In this document: positions 21,805-33,720 of the stretch, in pieces
How positions within the stretch are numbered: the stretch's first letter is position 1
Layout: each line of letters starts with the position of its first letter
Source of the DNA: Ursus arctos
Lineage: Eukaryota > Chordata > Mammalia > Carnivora > Ursidae
Assembly: GCF_023065955.2 (NCBI RefSeq)
Contig: NW_026622875.1
Location: forward strand, 7,666,501-7,730,500
Direction: 5' to 3'
DNA length: 64,000 bases
Made by a program: the position numbers and the translations under genes
Notes under the pieces: model-generated
Told to the model about the DNA's origin: nothing
Seen by the model: only the letters and a program-made list of their open reading frames with translations
The model's database searches: none

Positions 21805-23240
21805 TCCCATTCATTCTTTCATTCATACGTTTATCAAGTTTTAGACGATGGGGATTCAGTAATGAACAGAACAACAAAATCCTTGCTGTCATGGTGAGAG
21901 TTAAACAATTTTAAAAAAAGAAACAAATACTTCAGGTTGTGACAAGCACTACAAAAGAGACCAAAGTAAAGTAAGGGAAGTAGAAAGGGATGGGGGAAGC
22001 TATCTGACGAAGATCAGGGAGGGTCTCTTTGAAGAGGTGACATTTAAGCAGAGGCTTGAAGGAAGTAAGGAAATGCATTCTTGGATATTTGGGGTAATTG
22101 CTTTCCAGGCAGAGGAAATGGCATTAAGGAGAGAGCATCCTTGGCACATTGAGGAACAGAAAAGGGGCCGGAGTAGTGGGCCTGGGGGGGGGGGCAGAGA
22201 AGGGAGAGTGGTCAAAGGTGTGGTTAGAGAGGAGGAGAACGCAGCTTTGGGAGGTCGTGAGCAGATCAGTCACATGATCTTTCTGATGTTTTCAGATGTT
22301 CCTTCTGGCTGTCATGTAGGGTTGGAAGTGTAAGGTTAGGGATAGAGCTGATAAGAGCTATTGCAATACCCCACGTGAGACATGATGGCGGCTTGGATTC
22401 TGAGGGTTGGTGGAAGTGGTTGAGTGCTTGGATTCTGGATATATTTGAAAGGTAGAGCTGACAGGGTTTGCTGATGAATTAGATGCGGGTGTGTGGGAAG
22501 GAAAGGAGCCAAGGATGTTGCTAGGTGTTTAGCCTAAGCATCTGGTCAATTGGGATAGAGGAGATGAAGAACAACTCTGTGTGTATGTGTGTGTGTGTAC
22601 ATGTTGCCTGGTTTTAGACATGTTAAGTTTGAGATCCTCAATAGTCTTCCAGGTAAAGATGTTGAATAAGAAGTTGGAGAAGGAGCCTAGAATTCAAGGG
22701 AGAGTTTGAGGCTAGTAGTATTAATTTTGGGGCTGCCAGCATAAAGAGGGGTATTTCAAGTCATGGGACCAGAAAAGGTCACCTGGAGAGTGAGTGAGGA
22801 TAGAGAAGTCCAGGGCTTTTGCCTTGGTGCCCTCTGCATTTAATATAAACCTAACATCTACAGGTTAAAGAGATGAAGGGGAAGCGGGGGCCTCAGAAGA
22901 GCTGCTGAGTGTGGTAGGAGAACCGGAGAGAAAGGTGTTGCTGAAGCCAAGAGAAGATGTTCAAGGGGGCGGAAGTGGCCAATGTGTTGCTAGGAGTAAG
23001 AGACACACTGATAAAGCCCCAGTGAATTCGGCAATGCGGAAGTCAATGTGCAGGGCACTTGACAAAAACAGCTGCATTGTAGAGGAGAGGAGGGAGCCTG
23101 ACTGAAGTGGCTTCAAGTGAGCATGAGCGCAAAGTGGAATGAGAAGTGGAGACAGTGAGTATGGACAGCTCTTTCCAAGGAGTTGTGCTGTAAAGCAAAG
23201 AAGACATGCTGGCTAGGACAGGACCGTTGTGAGGTCAAGG
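21805..23240 (-). mobile_element. Long L2 LINE copy (1.4 kb), antisense on + strand
   Basis: Starts as the complement of an L2 tail (ATTCATTCTTTCATTCATAC). It continues with GAAGAGGTGACATTTAAGCA, TTGCTTTCCAGGCAGAGG, AGCTATTGCAATACCCCACG, TCTGGATATATTTGAAAGG and GACATGTTAAGTTTGAGATC, and reaches GACAGCTCTTTCCAAGGAGT. These run in antisense order from the 3' tail back into the reverse-transcriptase region. It includes a small embedded TG-rich run near 22,578-22,600 and a poly-G near 22,182. Long for such an old family. Confidence 0.85.
23113..23230 (-). pseudogene. L2 reverse-transcriptase N-side remnant
   Basis: On the minus strand the frame reads FFALQHNSLERAVHTHCLHF. It resembles the L2 ORF2 segment ahead of the reverse-transcriptase core (ISLLP..AKLLERVVYTRCLQF). 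The fragment is broken, with no catalytic YADD motif in this frame. Confidence 0.6.
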
Positions 23241-23259
23241 CGAGGTTCTTTGATAAATG

Positions 23260-23520
23260 CTGAGCACCTACTGCAGGCCGGTCACCAATTCTACCGTCAC
23301 GGTGCCTAAGCGGCAGGGTGGCCAAGCCAGCCCATCAGCCAGGAAGATTCGGAGTGTATGTGCTCTGACAGGGGCAGGCCGGAGAGGCTGCCCTAGCCAC
23401 ACTGAGCCGCTGCAGGCGTCCATCCAAATAGGCCAGGGGAGGTTTCCCAGAGGAGGTAATGTGTGAGCCCAGCCAAGGGGGATGACTGGTCTTCAAGAAG
23501 GGTATAAGTCCTGCTGAGTG
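23260..23520 (-). mobile_element. Second L2 fragment (antisense on + strand)
   Basis: TGCTGAGCACCTACTGCAGG begins a new antisense tail. Then GGAGGTTTCCCAGAGGAGGT, AATGTGTGAGCCCAGCC and GGTCTTCAAGAAGG. The middle is GC-rich and partly unalignable by eye. Confidence 0.55.
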
Positions 23521-24985
23521 ACCACATCCACTTAATTTAGCCTCCTGGGGCTTTGGCTACGATTCGGTAGTAATTCTTGTTTATTGGACGGTGTTACCTT
23601 TCTTTTTGCTCTATGTTGCTAAAGGCTGAAGTTTCCCCCTTACCAAAAAAGTGGTGTGTGCAGGACTCCGTAGCCTCTCCCTTTGTCACTTCGCCTTTAT
23701 ATTTTGACACTTGAGACTTTCTGATACGGCAAACCTGAGCTACCTGGAGTTCCCCTACACACCATCGCTATTTCACGTAATGCCTCTCATCTTTACATAG
23801 AGGGGCTGTCTCTCTGGAATACTTCCTTTTGCCTCTCTTTATCTTCTTATTCTCTTCTATACACCTGGCGAACACAAGTGGAAAGTCTTATCAAACTGAC
23901 GAGGAACTGACCTGAAGGTATTTGCACATTATTATTATTATAGGTCCATTCTATTTATGGAGCACGCAGAAGCATCAGCTCTTCTACCAAGTAGATCCCC
24001 CTGATTGTCTTTTGGAAGAGCCTTCCACCAAATGCCTGTGTTGCTAAGGCAGAGGAATAGGTGAGTTGACTTTGCAGGGAAGCCAAGTCTGGAAAAATCT
24101 CTTTTCTCTCCTCCCTCCCCTTCTTCTACCCTTCCCTTCCCACTCAGACCACGAGTCATTTGCCCAGGGCCCACAAGTCTGGGTGTCACCAGGCACTGTA
24201 CACGACTTACCCTAGAGTCTTTCTTTCACTTACTTTATATCAAGTCTCCCTCCGTTTGGTGCCTCAGGGTCCTGGGTGGTAGTTTGGGGCCCAAAGAGAA
24301 AGTACAACTACCTGATGTACTTAGAATTAGGTGGATTGGTTGCAGCAAATGCAGGCCTGAGCAGAGCTCACACTGGGAAGTTGAGGGCAATGTTTTGGAG
24401 AGACCAGATGGGAAAGCTGAGTCTAAAAGGAAAGGACTGTTTGTGGGAAGGGAGCAAACTGGAATGCAGCAACTACCCTGAGACATGTTCCCAAACCCTG
24501 GTGGAGTGCTTGCAGTGCCTCATTAATGGTTCTCAGGGGGTGTTGGGGAGTTGAGAAAAAGGCATCTGATGAATTCTTCCCTAGTAGAGTCTCACTAGCT
24601 CATTACAGCTTAACTCTATTAACTCTCCTAGAGTAATCTTTTAAAGGAGAGTGCCCAAAGAGGGAAGAAGGACTCACAGTGGTGGAATTTCAGGCAGTGT
24701 GTGTGTGTGTGTGTGTGTGTGGGCAGTAATAGCCTGGGGGAATGAGACTGGCCGGGTAATCTCCTCATGATCCCCCCCAAATCAGACCAGACAGACATTT
24801 GCAGTAGCAGACTAATGGGGAGAACTGTAAGGATGAGTATCTCAGCTGAATTTCCTGCTCCGCCACCGCGGAAGGCCGTGGAGAGCTGTTGGATGAGAGC
24901 GCCAGCTGCTTGTCCTCCACGCCCAGTATCAGGGCGCACATACGCCAGAGCTTCATGGTTTCCTCCGCTGAAGCCCACCTTAAAT
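23521..24985. other. Mostly unassigned sequence
   Basis: No gene is recognised. It contains the (TG)n tract listed separately. The part at 24,855-24,950 is locally GC-rich with several CpGs (CCACCGCGG, GAGCGCC, CCACGCCC, GGGCGCAC). It is too short to call a CpG island. Confidence 0.35.
24697..24720. repeat. (TG)n microsatellite, about 12 units
   Basis: An uninterrupted alternating GT run followed by GGGC. Pure enough to be length-variable between individuals. Confidence 0.95.
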
Positions 24986-24989
24986 TTGA

Positions 24990-25190
24990 GTAAAGCTGGT
25001 CCTGTGGGCTCTGGGAGACCTGGACACTGACTTATGGTGTGGCCTCTGGAAATTCACTCAAGTGGGGCTTAGTTCCCTCATCCATTAGATGGAGGTAAGC
25101 CTGGCCCCTGCCTCACAGGGAAGTGACTGTCAAATGAAACATGTTAAATCACTTTGTAAAATGTAGACTTTCGCGTTATTGTAAGAAGTT
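24990..25190 (+). mobile_element. MIR SINE, sense
   Basis: CTCTGGAAATTCACTCAAGT, TTCCCTCATCCATTAGATGG, CCTGCCTCACAGGGAAGTG and a GTTAAATCACTTTG block fit the MIR sense order. Confidence 0.65.
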
Positions 25191-25194
25191 ACCC

Positions 25195-25262
25195 TTCTAT
25201 TGAATTATGAACTCTTTAAGGCAGGAATCCTGTCTTGCATCTTGTATTCCAAGCCCAGCAGA
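25195..25262 (+). mobile_element. Short L2-like 3' fragment, sense
   Basis: ATGAACTCTTTAAGGCAGG followed by AATCCTGTCTTGC matches the L2 'gggcagggactttgtct' block. Only about 65 bases. Confidence 0.4.
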
Positions 25263-26009
25263 TGGAGCCTGGCCGTGGAGGCTCCCTTTGGTGGAATGGA
25301 TGGCCGGATGAACGCAGGGATTGCTGGCTGGCTGTGTGGGGCAGCCTTAAGCAGGGAATCCTGCTACACCTTGGCTGATTGACACCTGTACACATTTTTT
25401 CTTCCCTCTCACTGCCGACGGTTCCATGTTTTCCTTGTTTAAAACGCCATTTTGGAAATCCGTTCTCTCCGGGAGAGTACATGAAGGTAACTTTGCTTGT
25501 GGTAACCTCCTTCCCTCAAAGGCTCATTATTTAAATTATTGCTCATTATCAGCAGTCCTATTTCCCCTGGCAGCTGTGAGGTGCGATGACGTTTTCAGGT
25601 TTCTCAAAGCACCTTGGGAACGATCGTGCCAAGTCAGGTTGCTCCCGCTGATGTAGCAGCAACAGGGACTGATGGGAGGAGCTGCCTACCATCCCGTTAA
25701 GTGGGCAACAAAGACGGAGGGTCAGAATCCCCTACTGGGGGCTCTACTCAGGATAAAGCCTCTTTTGCGGCACTGCCTGGAAGAAAAAGAAAGCAGAGGG
25801 TACCTGGTTATTGTCCTGTGATATAGTGAGCCCTGACTGTCAAGACTGGACCAGCCTGGCTGCTTTCGGGTTAAAGTATCAGGAAGAGGAGGTCACAGGC
25901 AAGGTGAGAAGGAGAGAAGCAGAGAAAATCTGTCTGTGGTTTTTTTTTAAAAAAGAAAGAAAAGTTCCTGCCTTTCTTTCCTGCGTGAGAAAAACTATTT
26001 AAACTGGCA
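25263..26009. other. Unassigned sequence
   Basis: Nothing was recognised. A short AAAAAAGAAAGAAAAG run lies near 25,950. Confidence 0.4.
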
Positions 26010-26930
26010 CAAAATATATTTAAGAAGCATATTCTTAGAGTTACTTAGAAAAATACCCTGTATATTCTGGCAGCAGCAAAATGTATCCTTAATAGAATTC
26101 ATATGGGGCCTTCAGTGATCGTGCTGTTTGGAGAGGAGCCAGATAGTAAGTAATTTAAACATCACAGGAAATTAAATTTTAGAATTCAATTTTGCATAAA
26201 GTTTTCTGTAATGAAAATGTCACACATAAATTATGAAGTCTGATTATATTCTTTTTTGACTTTTTAATAAAATAATAGAGGTACTTGACAGTCAAGAACA
26301 AATGTATATTTTATGTGAATAGTATTGCGTTCAACCAACGTCCTCTGGAAATAATGGAACAGATGTTAACACTGCTCTATCAGCTATCAGGTGCTCTGTT
26401 AAACAGCGCCAAACACAAGTATTTATTAAAAAATGCTAACGGGGTTGTCTTTTAGGGTTATCTAATTGTAGGCTTAAAATGTAGATGGTTAATGTAATTA
26501 ATTATACATGTAGAATTATATAGTCAGGCTGTAATTTATTATATGTATGCATATATAAATTATATAATATTCTGTTGTAAATTAATTTAATATGGGCACA
26601 GGGAATGACTTCTTGAAAATATTAAATAGTTCATAATGTGGTTATAAATCAAAACTAATCTGAATTTCCACTTAATTTTGAATTTTGAGAAGGAGGATGC
26701 TTTAACTCACTGTAGGGGACTTTGGGGGTGCTGATTGTGTTTTAGATTAAATCCACAGCCTGTAATTATTTTTAATAATATTCAACTAAAAAAATGCCCC
26801 AAATAAAAAGCCTGAGCACTCTTAATTTGTTTAAGGCCAAGCAGCATTTTTCTTCAAAGGGTAAAATATAATGAACGTTTATTTTGAAAATTGACCTCCT
26901 CCATCATAACTCCAGGGCCCCAAGCAGGTC
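26010..26930. promoter_or_regulatory. Candidate conserved noncoding element, AT-rich
   Basis: Over 900 bases without any recognisable repeat, strongly AT-rich. Homeodomain-like TAATTAATTATA near 26,497, several ATTTATTA/TAATTATTTTTAATAATA words, and GATTAAATCC occur. Persistence without transposon insertion in a repeat-rich window suggests selection, but this is inference; plain AT-rich neutral DNA is the alternative. Confidence 0.35.
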
Positions 26931-27321
26931 TTTCTTCAGGCTTACAATGAACTCTTGCTGAATGCAGTGATCATGACCCTACTCTCTTTTAGGGGAGAGA
27001 CGTTCTGCCTATGGAAGTCCGGTTAAATATTTCCTTCTTTGAATCCTGTTATGACTTGATCTATAAGCCTTGTATTGGGGGAGGGGTCTGCACACATTTT
27101 AAATTTTAAAAGCACAACAAAGCTTTCTTACTTAATCAGAGTCACACAAAAATGTGGGCCAGGCTGTTTGTCCAGGAGCTTGTGTCTTCTTTTGGAAAAT
27201 AGGCCATGTCAGTTCACAGTGGAAGGAAGATGAAGACGATGCCTTCCATGACTTCCAAGGCAGATTCTACAGACATGGGCACCTTTTTGTTTTTATCTGC
27301 TTTTTTAAGAGAACAATGACG

Positions 27322-27427
27322 AGGGTGACCAACTTGTCCCAGTTTGCCTGGGACTCTCCTAGTTTCAGCACGGAAAGTTTCATGTCCTGGGAACCCTCCA
27401 GTGTAAACTGAGATAGTTGGTCACTCT
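27322..27427. mobile_element. Miniature inverted-repeat DNA element
   Basis: 106 bp with complementary ends: AGGGTGACCAACTTGTCCC at the left, and GATAGTTGGTCACTCT at the right (complement AGAGTGACCAACTATC). The interior has a palindromic TGCCTGGGACTCTCC/CCTGGGAACCC character. It resembles the 'ggtgaccatatgtcccggtttg' mammalian MITE type. Family name not assigned. Confidence 0.65.
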
Positions 27428-28194
27428 ATCTATGACCCACAAAAGCTTACAAATACTTTAAAAAGATCTAGGTACAAAAGCATATGCTGCTTCCACCAAG
27501 GTGGCGTGACGAGACAGAAGGTGCCTGTGTTCCTTGAGGCTGGGCTTCTGCCTCTGGATCGTCACCGTGTGCCGGGGAGCTGGCCCATACTTTTACAAGT
27601 TCAGTACTTAGATTCTGTACTCTGGCCCACGGTTGACCAGACTCTAGACAAAAATGGAAGGGAGCTTCTGCCTGTTTTGCATGACTTTATATAAACAAGT
27701 ATGAATTTTTGTTGAGCTGAGTCACTGGGATTTGGGGATTGGTCTGTGTTGGCGACTTGTGTAGAAACTATTGTCTTAAAGTGGGGTGCTGCCATTAGAA
27801 AAACCCAAAAGACATGCCATTGCTTTAGTCATCAAGGGTGGGTTGTGAGGAAACTAACATTGGAAGCTGGAAAGATGATGATTCTTTATGTTGTGGCATA
27901 AGATTTAGGTAAACTGCTGCTTCTAATAGCTAGGCAGGCAAAGATGTGTCTAATGAACTCGTAGTGCTCTCAGAAGAGCGTGAGGGAACGGACCTTAGTA
28001 TTGTGTTTCATTATTGGCTATGTTTGGCAAGATATTATAAGAAAGGGATGAACTAAGGACTGAAGTAGTTTATAAAGCAGAAAAAAAGGTACAGGGAGAA
28101 TTCAAAACTCGGGGCCTAGAAATTTGTAAGAGTGGTTTGTTTCTAGAACCCAAACAATGAGATGGTATTTTAAAAAGAACTTGAGGGGGAAAAT
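27428..28194. other. Unassigned sequence
   Basis: No recognised repeat or exon. Frames of about 60 codons lie on both strands and have no domain. Confidence 0.4.
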
Positions 28195-28205
28195 GCCTCT
28201 CCATC

Positions 28206-28576
28206 CATTTTTTTTATTATTATTATTTTTATTTTTTAATTTTTTTTAATTATTTTTTTATTATATTATGTTAGTCACCATACAGTACATCCCCGGTTTC
28301 CGATGTAAAGTTCGATGACTCATTAGTTGCGTATAACACCCAGTGCACCATGCAATACGTGCCCTCCTTACTACCCATCACCAGTCTATCCCATTCCCCC
28401 ACCCCCCTCCCCTATGAGGCCCTCAGTTTGTTTCTCATAGTCCATAGTCTCTCATGTTTCATTCCCCCTTCTGATTACCCCCCCTTTTCTTTATCCCTTT
28501 CTTCCCCTACCGATCATCCTAGTTCTTATGTTCCATAGATGAGAGAAATCATATGATAGTTGTCTTTCTCTGCTTG
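28206..28576 (-). mobile_element. Carnivore L1 3' end, 5'-truncated, minus strand
   Basis: A T-rich left end (the complement of an L1 poly-A) precedes TTATGTTAGTCACCATACAG, GTATAACACCCAGTGCACC, CATGCAATACGTGCCCTCC and CATAGTCTCTCATGTTTCAT. These are antisense words of the carnivore L1 3' UTR. An 11-bp target duplication GCCTCTCCATC lies at 28195-28205 and 28577-28587, so this is one complete truncated insertion. Confidence 0.9.
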
Positions 28577-28587
28577 GCCTCTCCATC

Positions 28588-31500
28588 TATTAATATGCTT
28601 CATGGCAAACCCTGGTCAATATGTAGCCTTCCCATTCATGTCTATTAGTGTAATTTCAGAAGCCACCATGAAGTTGAGAGAGGGAGGCATGGAGGTGAGG
28701 AAGCAAAATAAAACAGATCTGAGAACCACATGCTGAAAAGTCCTTTGAGGGTGCCTAGGGTGAAATGAAGAGAGAGAATTTTTAGAGAACTACATCACTA
28801 AAACAACCAGGAAAAGGTATCTGAATATTCAGAATTTGAAACAACCCTGAGGCCCTTGATAGTCAATGAGTAGGAAGCAAGATGAGAAAGCTGAGAAGTC
28901 ACCCAAGGGTTGAAGTTCCTCAAAGTTCACTTCAGATGTGGCCCAAGAATAAGGGAAAGAAAGAATCTTCTAGAGAATGAATTTCAGAGCTATGGAGAGC
29001 AATGAAAAAAGCAGCTCTCCTGGGAGAGCAGAATTGCATATATCCTAACACAGGAGCCTCCCATCCCCAGGGTGGGAGGCCTTCCCGGTCACCCGGCTGA
29101 ATTCCAGAATTGCTACAGCTCAGTGACTGCTGTGTTTCCCCCATCCTTCGCCTTCTAAATAGAAGTATTTACACGTACCCTAGTAGGTAGATGTGTATGC
29201 ACGTGCATATATGCGGAGGGGAAGTAGAGAACATGTCTCTTCTTAGATCAAGACTTTAGGACCTGAAAAGTCACATCTAACTGAATCTGATGGAGAGACA
29301 ACTGGACATCACCCAGAAAGATGAACTTTGAGTTGGACGCGGCAGCTGGATGCAATGTTGGCTTGTCTCCTTTGTGGAGGAGTTAAGTGTATTTTGTGTG
29401 GGAAAACAAAGAAATATTTGGTGATGAGAAGGGTGGATTGTGGCAGACTCAGTGAATGATGACCCAATATCCCCTGTGCTCGTTTATACTTGCTAGGGTC
29501 TGTGCAGGTAGATCAGGGATGTGCTTAGTGGACTCCCACTTCGTGGAAATGCCTATTCCTGGAGGCGGCCATTTCCATTCTTCTCACACAGATTCTCATT
29601 TATTTACTTTTCTTTCAGGAAGTGTTTCCTGACTTGTCTCGACATTCTAGTACCTATCCTGCTTGGTATCACTCCTTTCCCGGTCAGTAGATACTACTTT
29701 GTTCTTCTCATGGTAATGTTGCCCAGCATTTAAGGACCCAAACTTAGTTTACATATATACAACATCGGGCAGGCTTCTCCCCAGATCTACATGTCCTGGA
29801 AACAGACTCTTGTTTTTGCACCCTTGCCATTTTTGGAGTCAACTAGAAATGCTACATATGAATGTGAGAGATTTCATTACCTCCAGAGCACTGTCTATTT
29901 TAAGCCCTCACCATATTTATCAAGTGGAAAAATTGGTCTCAGTGAGCCTTGCAGAGAATGTGATTGGCTAGAATCACAAGTTTTCAGTTTTGAACCACTT
30001 CTCCAAAGTGTTACCCTAAGGAGTTCAGAAATTTTATTTCTTGGCCTAGAAAGAAGATGACTCATTCCACTAGAATCTTTTCTTGAGTAAAAAAGTCACA
30101 GGAGAGACTATTGCTGATCTGGTGGCCAAAAGGAAGACCCTTATCCAAGTAATTGCTTCCTGACCTCAAAGCCTGGAGCTCTAATTCTATTGACATTTCT
30201 GGTTGTCATGAATACCAGCGGCATTGCTAATGGGACCAGCCTTATCTTAGGACGTACATTCCTTTCCTCTAAACGGCCTTCCATAGACACACATGTAAAA
30301 CTGTCTCTATTTATGGATCGTAGCAGATGGGTCTAGTGGCTTTTCTTCCTTTGATCTGCTAATTCCTATGAGCTACCATCTTCACTCTTTGCCCTGCTGC
30401 TAAGAGAGGCCAGGTTTTGTGCCCTCACAGGACAGCTCCAGGAGGAGAGGCAACCACAGCAGGCCTGAGGAACAGCGCTGCTGTCCTGAGGTAGGGACTG
30501 GTGTGAGGAGTTCAGGTTGACACTGTAACTGTGATGTTTCTCACATGATTTGGGGTGTTAGGGATTCCCTTACTGAGGTTATGGAGCATACCTGTAATGA
30601 CTTTACCCACGGTGCTGCCCCAGGTGTCGAGAGTTATGACTTCTCGTGGAAAGGGCCTTAGGGCCTAGATAACTTAGATTCTCCAGACATGGGCTACATC
30701 ATTCCACATTTACCAGGTGGATGCAAGAAAAAGTCATTACAGGAAACTTTCATCCTCTGAGTTTTCAATATTGAAGTTTCTTTCGTAGTTTTGAGTGGGT
30801 TATTGTAGCATAAAACTTTAATAAAGTGACCTCCGATAAAATTAGCCTCCACTCAATATTCGTGTCTATCTCTGCTCATGGCATCAGCATGCTTGTCTGC
30901 GGGCTCCTGCTAGGTTTCTGAGGTGGCGAACATCTGACAATAAAATGCAAACACAAGGGAAATTGATTGTAGGAGGGAAATGGGAAATTATGCAAAAGGT
31001 GCAAGATTTCATGAAGTCGATAAAAGTGCTGCTGGAGAACTATTTCAACCATATGTAGAATCATTGACAAATGAAGATTTGTCGGAGTCAACAATTAAAA
31101 AGTCGAGAGGGATGGCTTCGCTGTGTACATTCAAAAGAGAATCATTGAAATATCAAAAATTTTTTCCTTGAAAACATATCTGAAGCTCTTAGGTCTATTT
31201 GTGAAAATGACGTTTCCTAGGATCTTCTGGGCATGTATGAAGTGAATACCACCATTATTTTGCTGTTAGTTTGATTTAAAGATTTACACAATATTCAAAC
31301 AAACCAATAAATACTTGATTCATTCTTTGTTCCTTCTTAGAATTAGCAACTAGTTGCAATTATGACCTACACTTTGTTAAATATAGTATAACACTTATTT
31401 TCATAATTTTACTTTCATAGTTTTATCAGGTTAGAATTATAATAGAAGCTTCTGTCCCCCTCTACATTAAGGGGACTTAAAACCTTTTCAGGTACCAATT

Positions 31501-31673
31501 AACTTCAGATAAGGAGGGCCTTCTATACTTGTAGTGATGGCATAGAAATTACTTAATTTCATTTTCATTATCAACAATTCAAATAAAGAACAGGGAATAA
31601 TGCAATAGCAAATATATTTAAATAAAATGTTATATAAATATAAATTATCTGAGTTCAAAAATATGCTCTTCTT
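28588..31673. other. Long unassigned stretch
   Basis: No confidently named repeat or gene. A weak L2-like CAGGAAGTGTTTCCTGACTT lies near 29,618. A plus frame at 29,791-30,060 (89 codons, ATG start) has no recognisable domain. Around 30,980-31,130 the plus frame includes SLTNEDLSESTIKK, faintly like the acidic tail of a Tigger transposase, which is not enough to call. Confidence 0.35.
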
Positions 31674-31689
31674 AAAAAATTAATTATAT

Positions 31690-31876
31690 GAGCACCTGGA
31701 TGGAGCAGTCAGTTGAACATTTAACTCTTGGTTTTGGCTCAGTTTGTGATTTCAGGGTCATAAGATCAAGCCCCGAGTTTGGCTCAGTGCTCAGCAGAGA
31801 ATCTGCTTAAGACTGTCTCTCTCTCTCTCTCTGCACCTCCCTCTCTCTTTTTCTCTCTCTCAAATAAATAAACCTT
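31690..31876 (+). mobile_element. Older carnivore SINE (SINEC type)
   Basis: GAGCACCTGGATGGAGCAGT head, decayed A/B boxes (AAGATCAAGCCCCGAG), a (TC)n-expanded body at about 31,814-31,835 and a CAAATAAATAAACC tail. Flanks AATTAATTATAT and ATTTAATTATAT are a decayed target duplication. More diverged than the copy at 35,355. Confidence 0.88.
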
Positions 31877-32129
31877 AAAAAATTTAATTATATTTACCAG
31901 ATTGTTTCCTCCTTAGATTGGCTCCTTTCAGGGCTTCTCGGCCTCGGGTTTGTTGTCAGCTGAAAAGCAATGCGTCGGTGTTTAAATAATCCGCTATTTA
32001 CTTACTTACCCACCTGGAGCTGCTTACTTGAATTTACCTTCTCTGATTGTTTATTTCTCAGGAACTGATCCATGGTGCTTTGGTCCTGAATGTTGGAGAA
32101 AACCCCCTTTGCTGCTTTTCCAAAAGGTA

Positions 32130-32350
32130 AGGCAGTAGAAGACTTAAGTTATAAGACAAAACCCTCCTTACTGGGTTTGTGACAATCACGTAATCAACTG
32201 GGTGAGGACTTTAGTTTCATAATCTCTAAAATGGAGTTAACACCATCCTTTTATCTCCTTATGTGGTTGTTGTGACTTTAATGGGACAATGTCTATATTC
32301 GGGAAAACACTTTCTACAGTGTAAATGGAACTAACATTGCCAGAAGGTCT
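32130..32350 (+). mobile_element. MIR SINE, sense
   Basis: GACTTTAGTTTCATAATCTC, TAAAATGGAGTTAACACCAT and TGTGGTTGTTGTGACTTTAA follow MIR order. Confidence 0.65.
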
Positions 32351-33459
32351 ATGAGTGTATTTGCAGACCTTTCTCATGTGCTCAAGTGCAGCGTTTGGAT
32401 ATTTTGATGATGATGACGATGATGAGGCGGTGACTGTCCTAATAGTCTTTGATTATTGTGAAGCAAATTCCCTGCTCTGGTTCTGTGACCCGCACAGTGG
32501 AGACCTCCAATCCCATTATGTCTTCCTGAGTTGTTTCTAATAGACTCACTCAGGCTATCCGTGGGTGAGCAACTCAGTGTAACCCTGTGACCTTGGAGCA
32601 CAGACTGCCCAAGGGAAGACCACCCAGGAACTGAGACTCCAGATTTCAGAGCCATCTTTCAGTGGTCCCACTCTGTAACCACCTCCCAACGTCCAGCAAG
32701 TTAAAAAGATCTGTGAATTCCCCCTTTGCCATACCTGTTGAATCCATTTCTACCCCTTCTCTCCTTTGTTATTGGTCTATTCCAGGTTGTTGCTAGGGAC
32801 ACCCTCGGTGGCTGTTGGCAGCAGGCTTTCTCAGAGGCCGTAAGGCCCCCTGCCTGTGTGCTGGGTGCTGCTGCTCTGGCATCCAACAGGCAGCTGGAGA
32901 AGCAGCGGGGCTAGAGTAAGAATTCTGCCCAGGGCTTGGGTCTCAGTCCGCTTTGACTTTGAGTGGCTTCCTTTTCCTTAATCCTATTGGCTGTACCAAG
33001 AGGGTGACCTGGTGGTATGGGTCGAGGGGGCTTTAGTTTCCCCATAATTTCCATCAGAAAGCACGGGACGCACCTCCAAAGGCAATCCAAGTTTGCCATG
33101 TGACTGCAGCTTTCAGCCCTAACAGCCCTTTCAGTGAGATTGCCTTTCCGAGCTCCCTGTAACATAGGGATTCCAGAGCCACAGAACAGTCCTGCAACCG
33201 GATTTGCCTGACACCATCGGTGCCTGATTTGACCGACTCTGCTTGCTGGATCCAGCTTTGCTACTTGTGTTCCCTCCCCACTGCTTTAGTCTCAGTCTGG
33301 GAGGGGGTCTTCACGGCAGTCTGACAGTGAGAGCTGATGGAGTTGGGGATCCAAGAGAAGAGCCTACTTACAAAGAACTTTATGTCCCGGGGTCCTTTAC
33401 ACGGTACACTGTGTACCGTGCCTGATAGCACTGCCTACAAAGACTGTATATTGATTTAT
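32351..33459. other. Unassigned sequence
   Basis: Holds a short interrupted (GAT)n run at 32,403-32,425, whose plus frame gives a run of aspartates by chance, and the 21-bp palindrome at 33,400-33,420. No repeat or exon was recognised. Confidence 0.4.
33400..33420. other. Perfect 10-bp inverted repeat with 1-nt spacer
   Basis: CACGGTACAC, T, GTGTACCGTG. The arms are exact complements. It contains two CpGs, and flanking sequence is not recognised as a transposon. Could be a hairpin, a dyad protein site or chance. Confidence 0.9.
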
Positions 33460-33720
33460 TTTTAAAGTTTTTATTATGAAAGTAGAAAGGAAAACACAAT
33501 AAACCCCCATGTACCCATCACTTGGCTTCAACTGTTATCAACTCCTAGCCAATCTTGTTTCTTCTATACCTTACCCACTCCCTGCACCTGCTTCATTATC
33601 TTGAAGTAAATCCCAGACACAGTAGCATTTCACCTATGAATATTTCATTTTGTATCTCTAAAAGATGAAGGCTCCACTTCTTAACCAAAACTACAATACT
33701 GTCAACTACACAGGGAGCTT
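33460..33720 (-). mobile_element. Ancient L1M-like 3' region, minus strand
   Basis: TTTTTATTATGAAAGTAGAA, CAATAAACCCCCATGTACCC, ATCACTTGGCTTCAACTG, CTAGCCAATCTTGTTTCTTC, AGTAAATCCCAGACAC and TGTATCTCTAAAAGATGAAG match a widespread mammalian repeat. I believe it belongs to L1 3' ends, but the family is uncertain. Confidence 0.5.

Noticed and set aside
29791..30060. 89-codon plus-strand ATG frame
   Set aside because: The composition looks random and no family is recognised.
30960..31160. Tigger transposase C-terminal-like frame (SLTNEDLSES)
   Set aside because: Resemblance is limited to a short acidic word. No terminal repeats or TA duplication could be located.
32403..32425. Poly-aspartate run suggesting an acidic protein
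   Set aside because: A short interrupted GAT repeat with no coding context.
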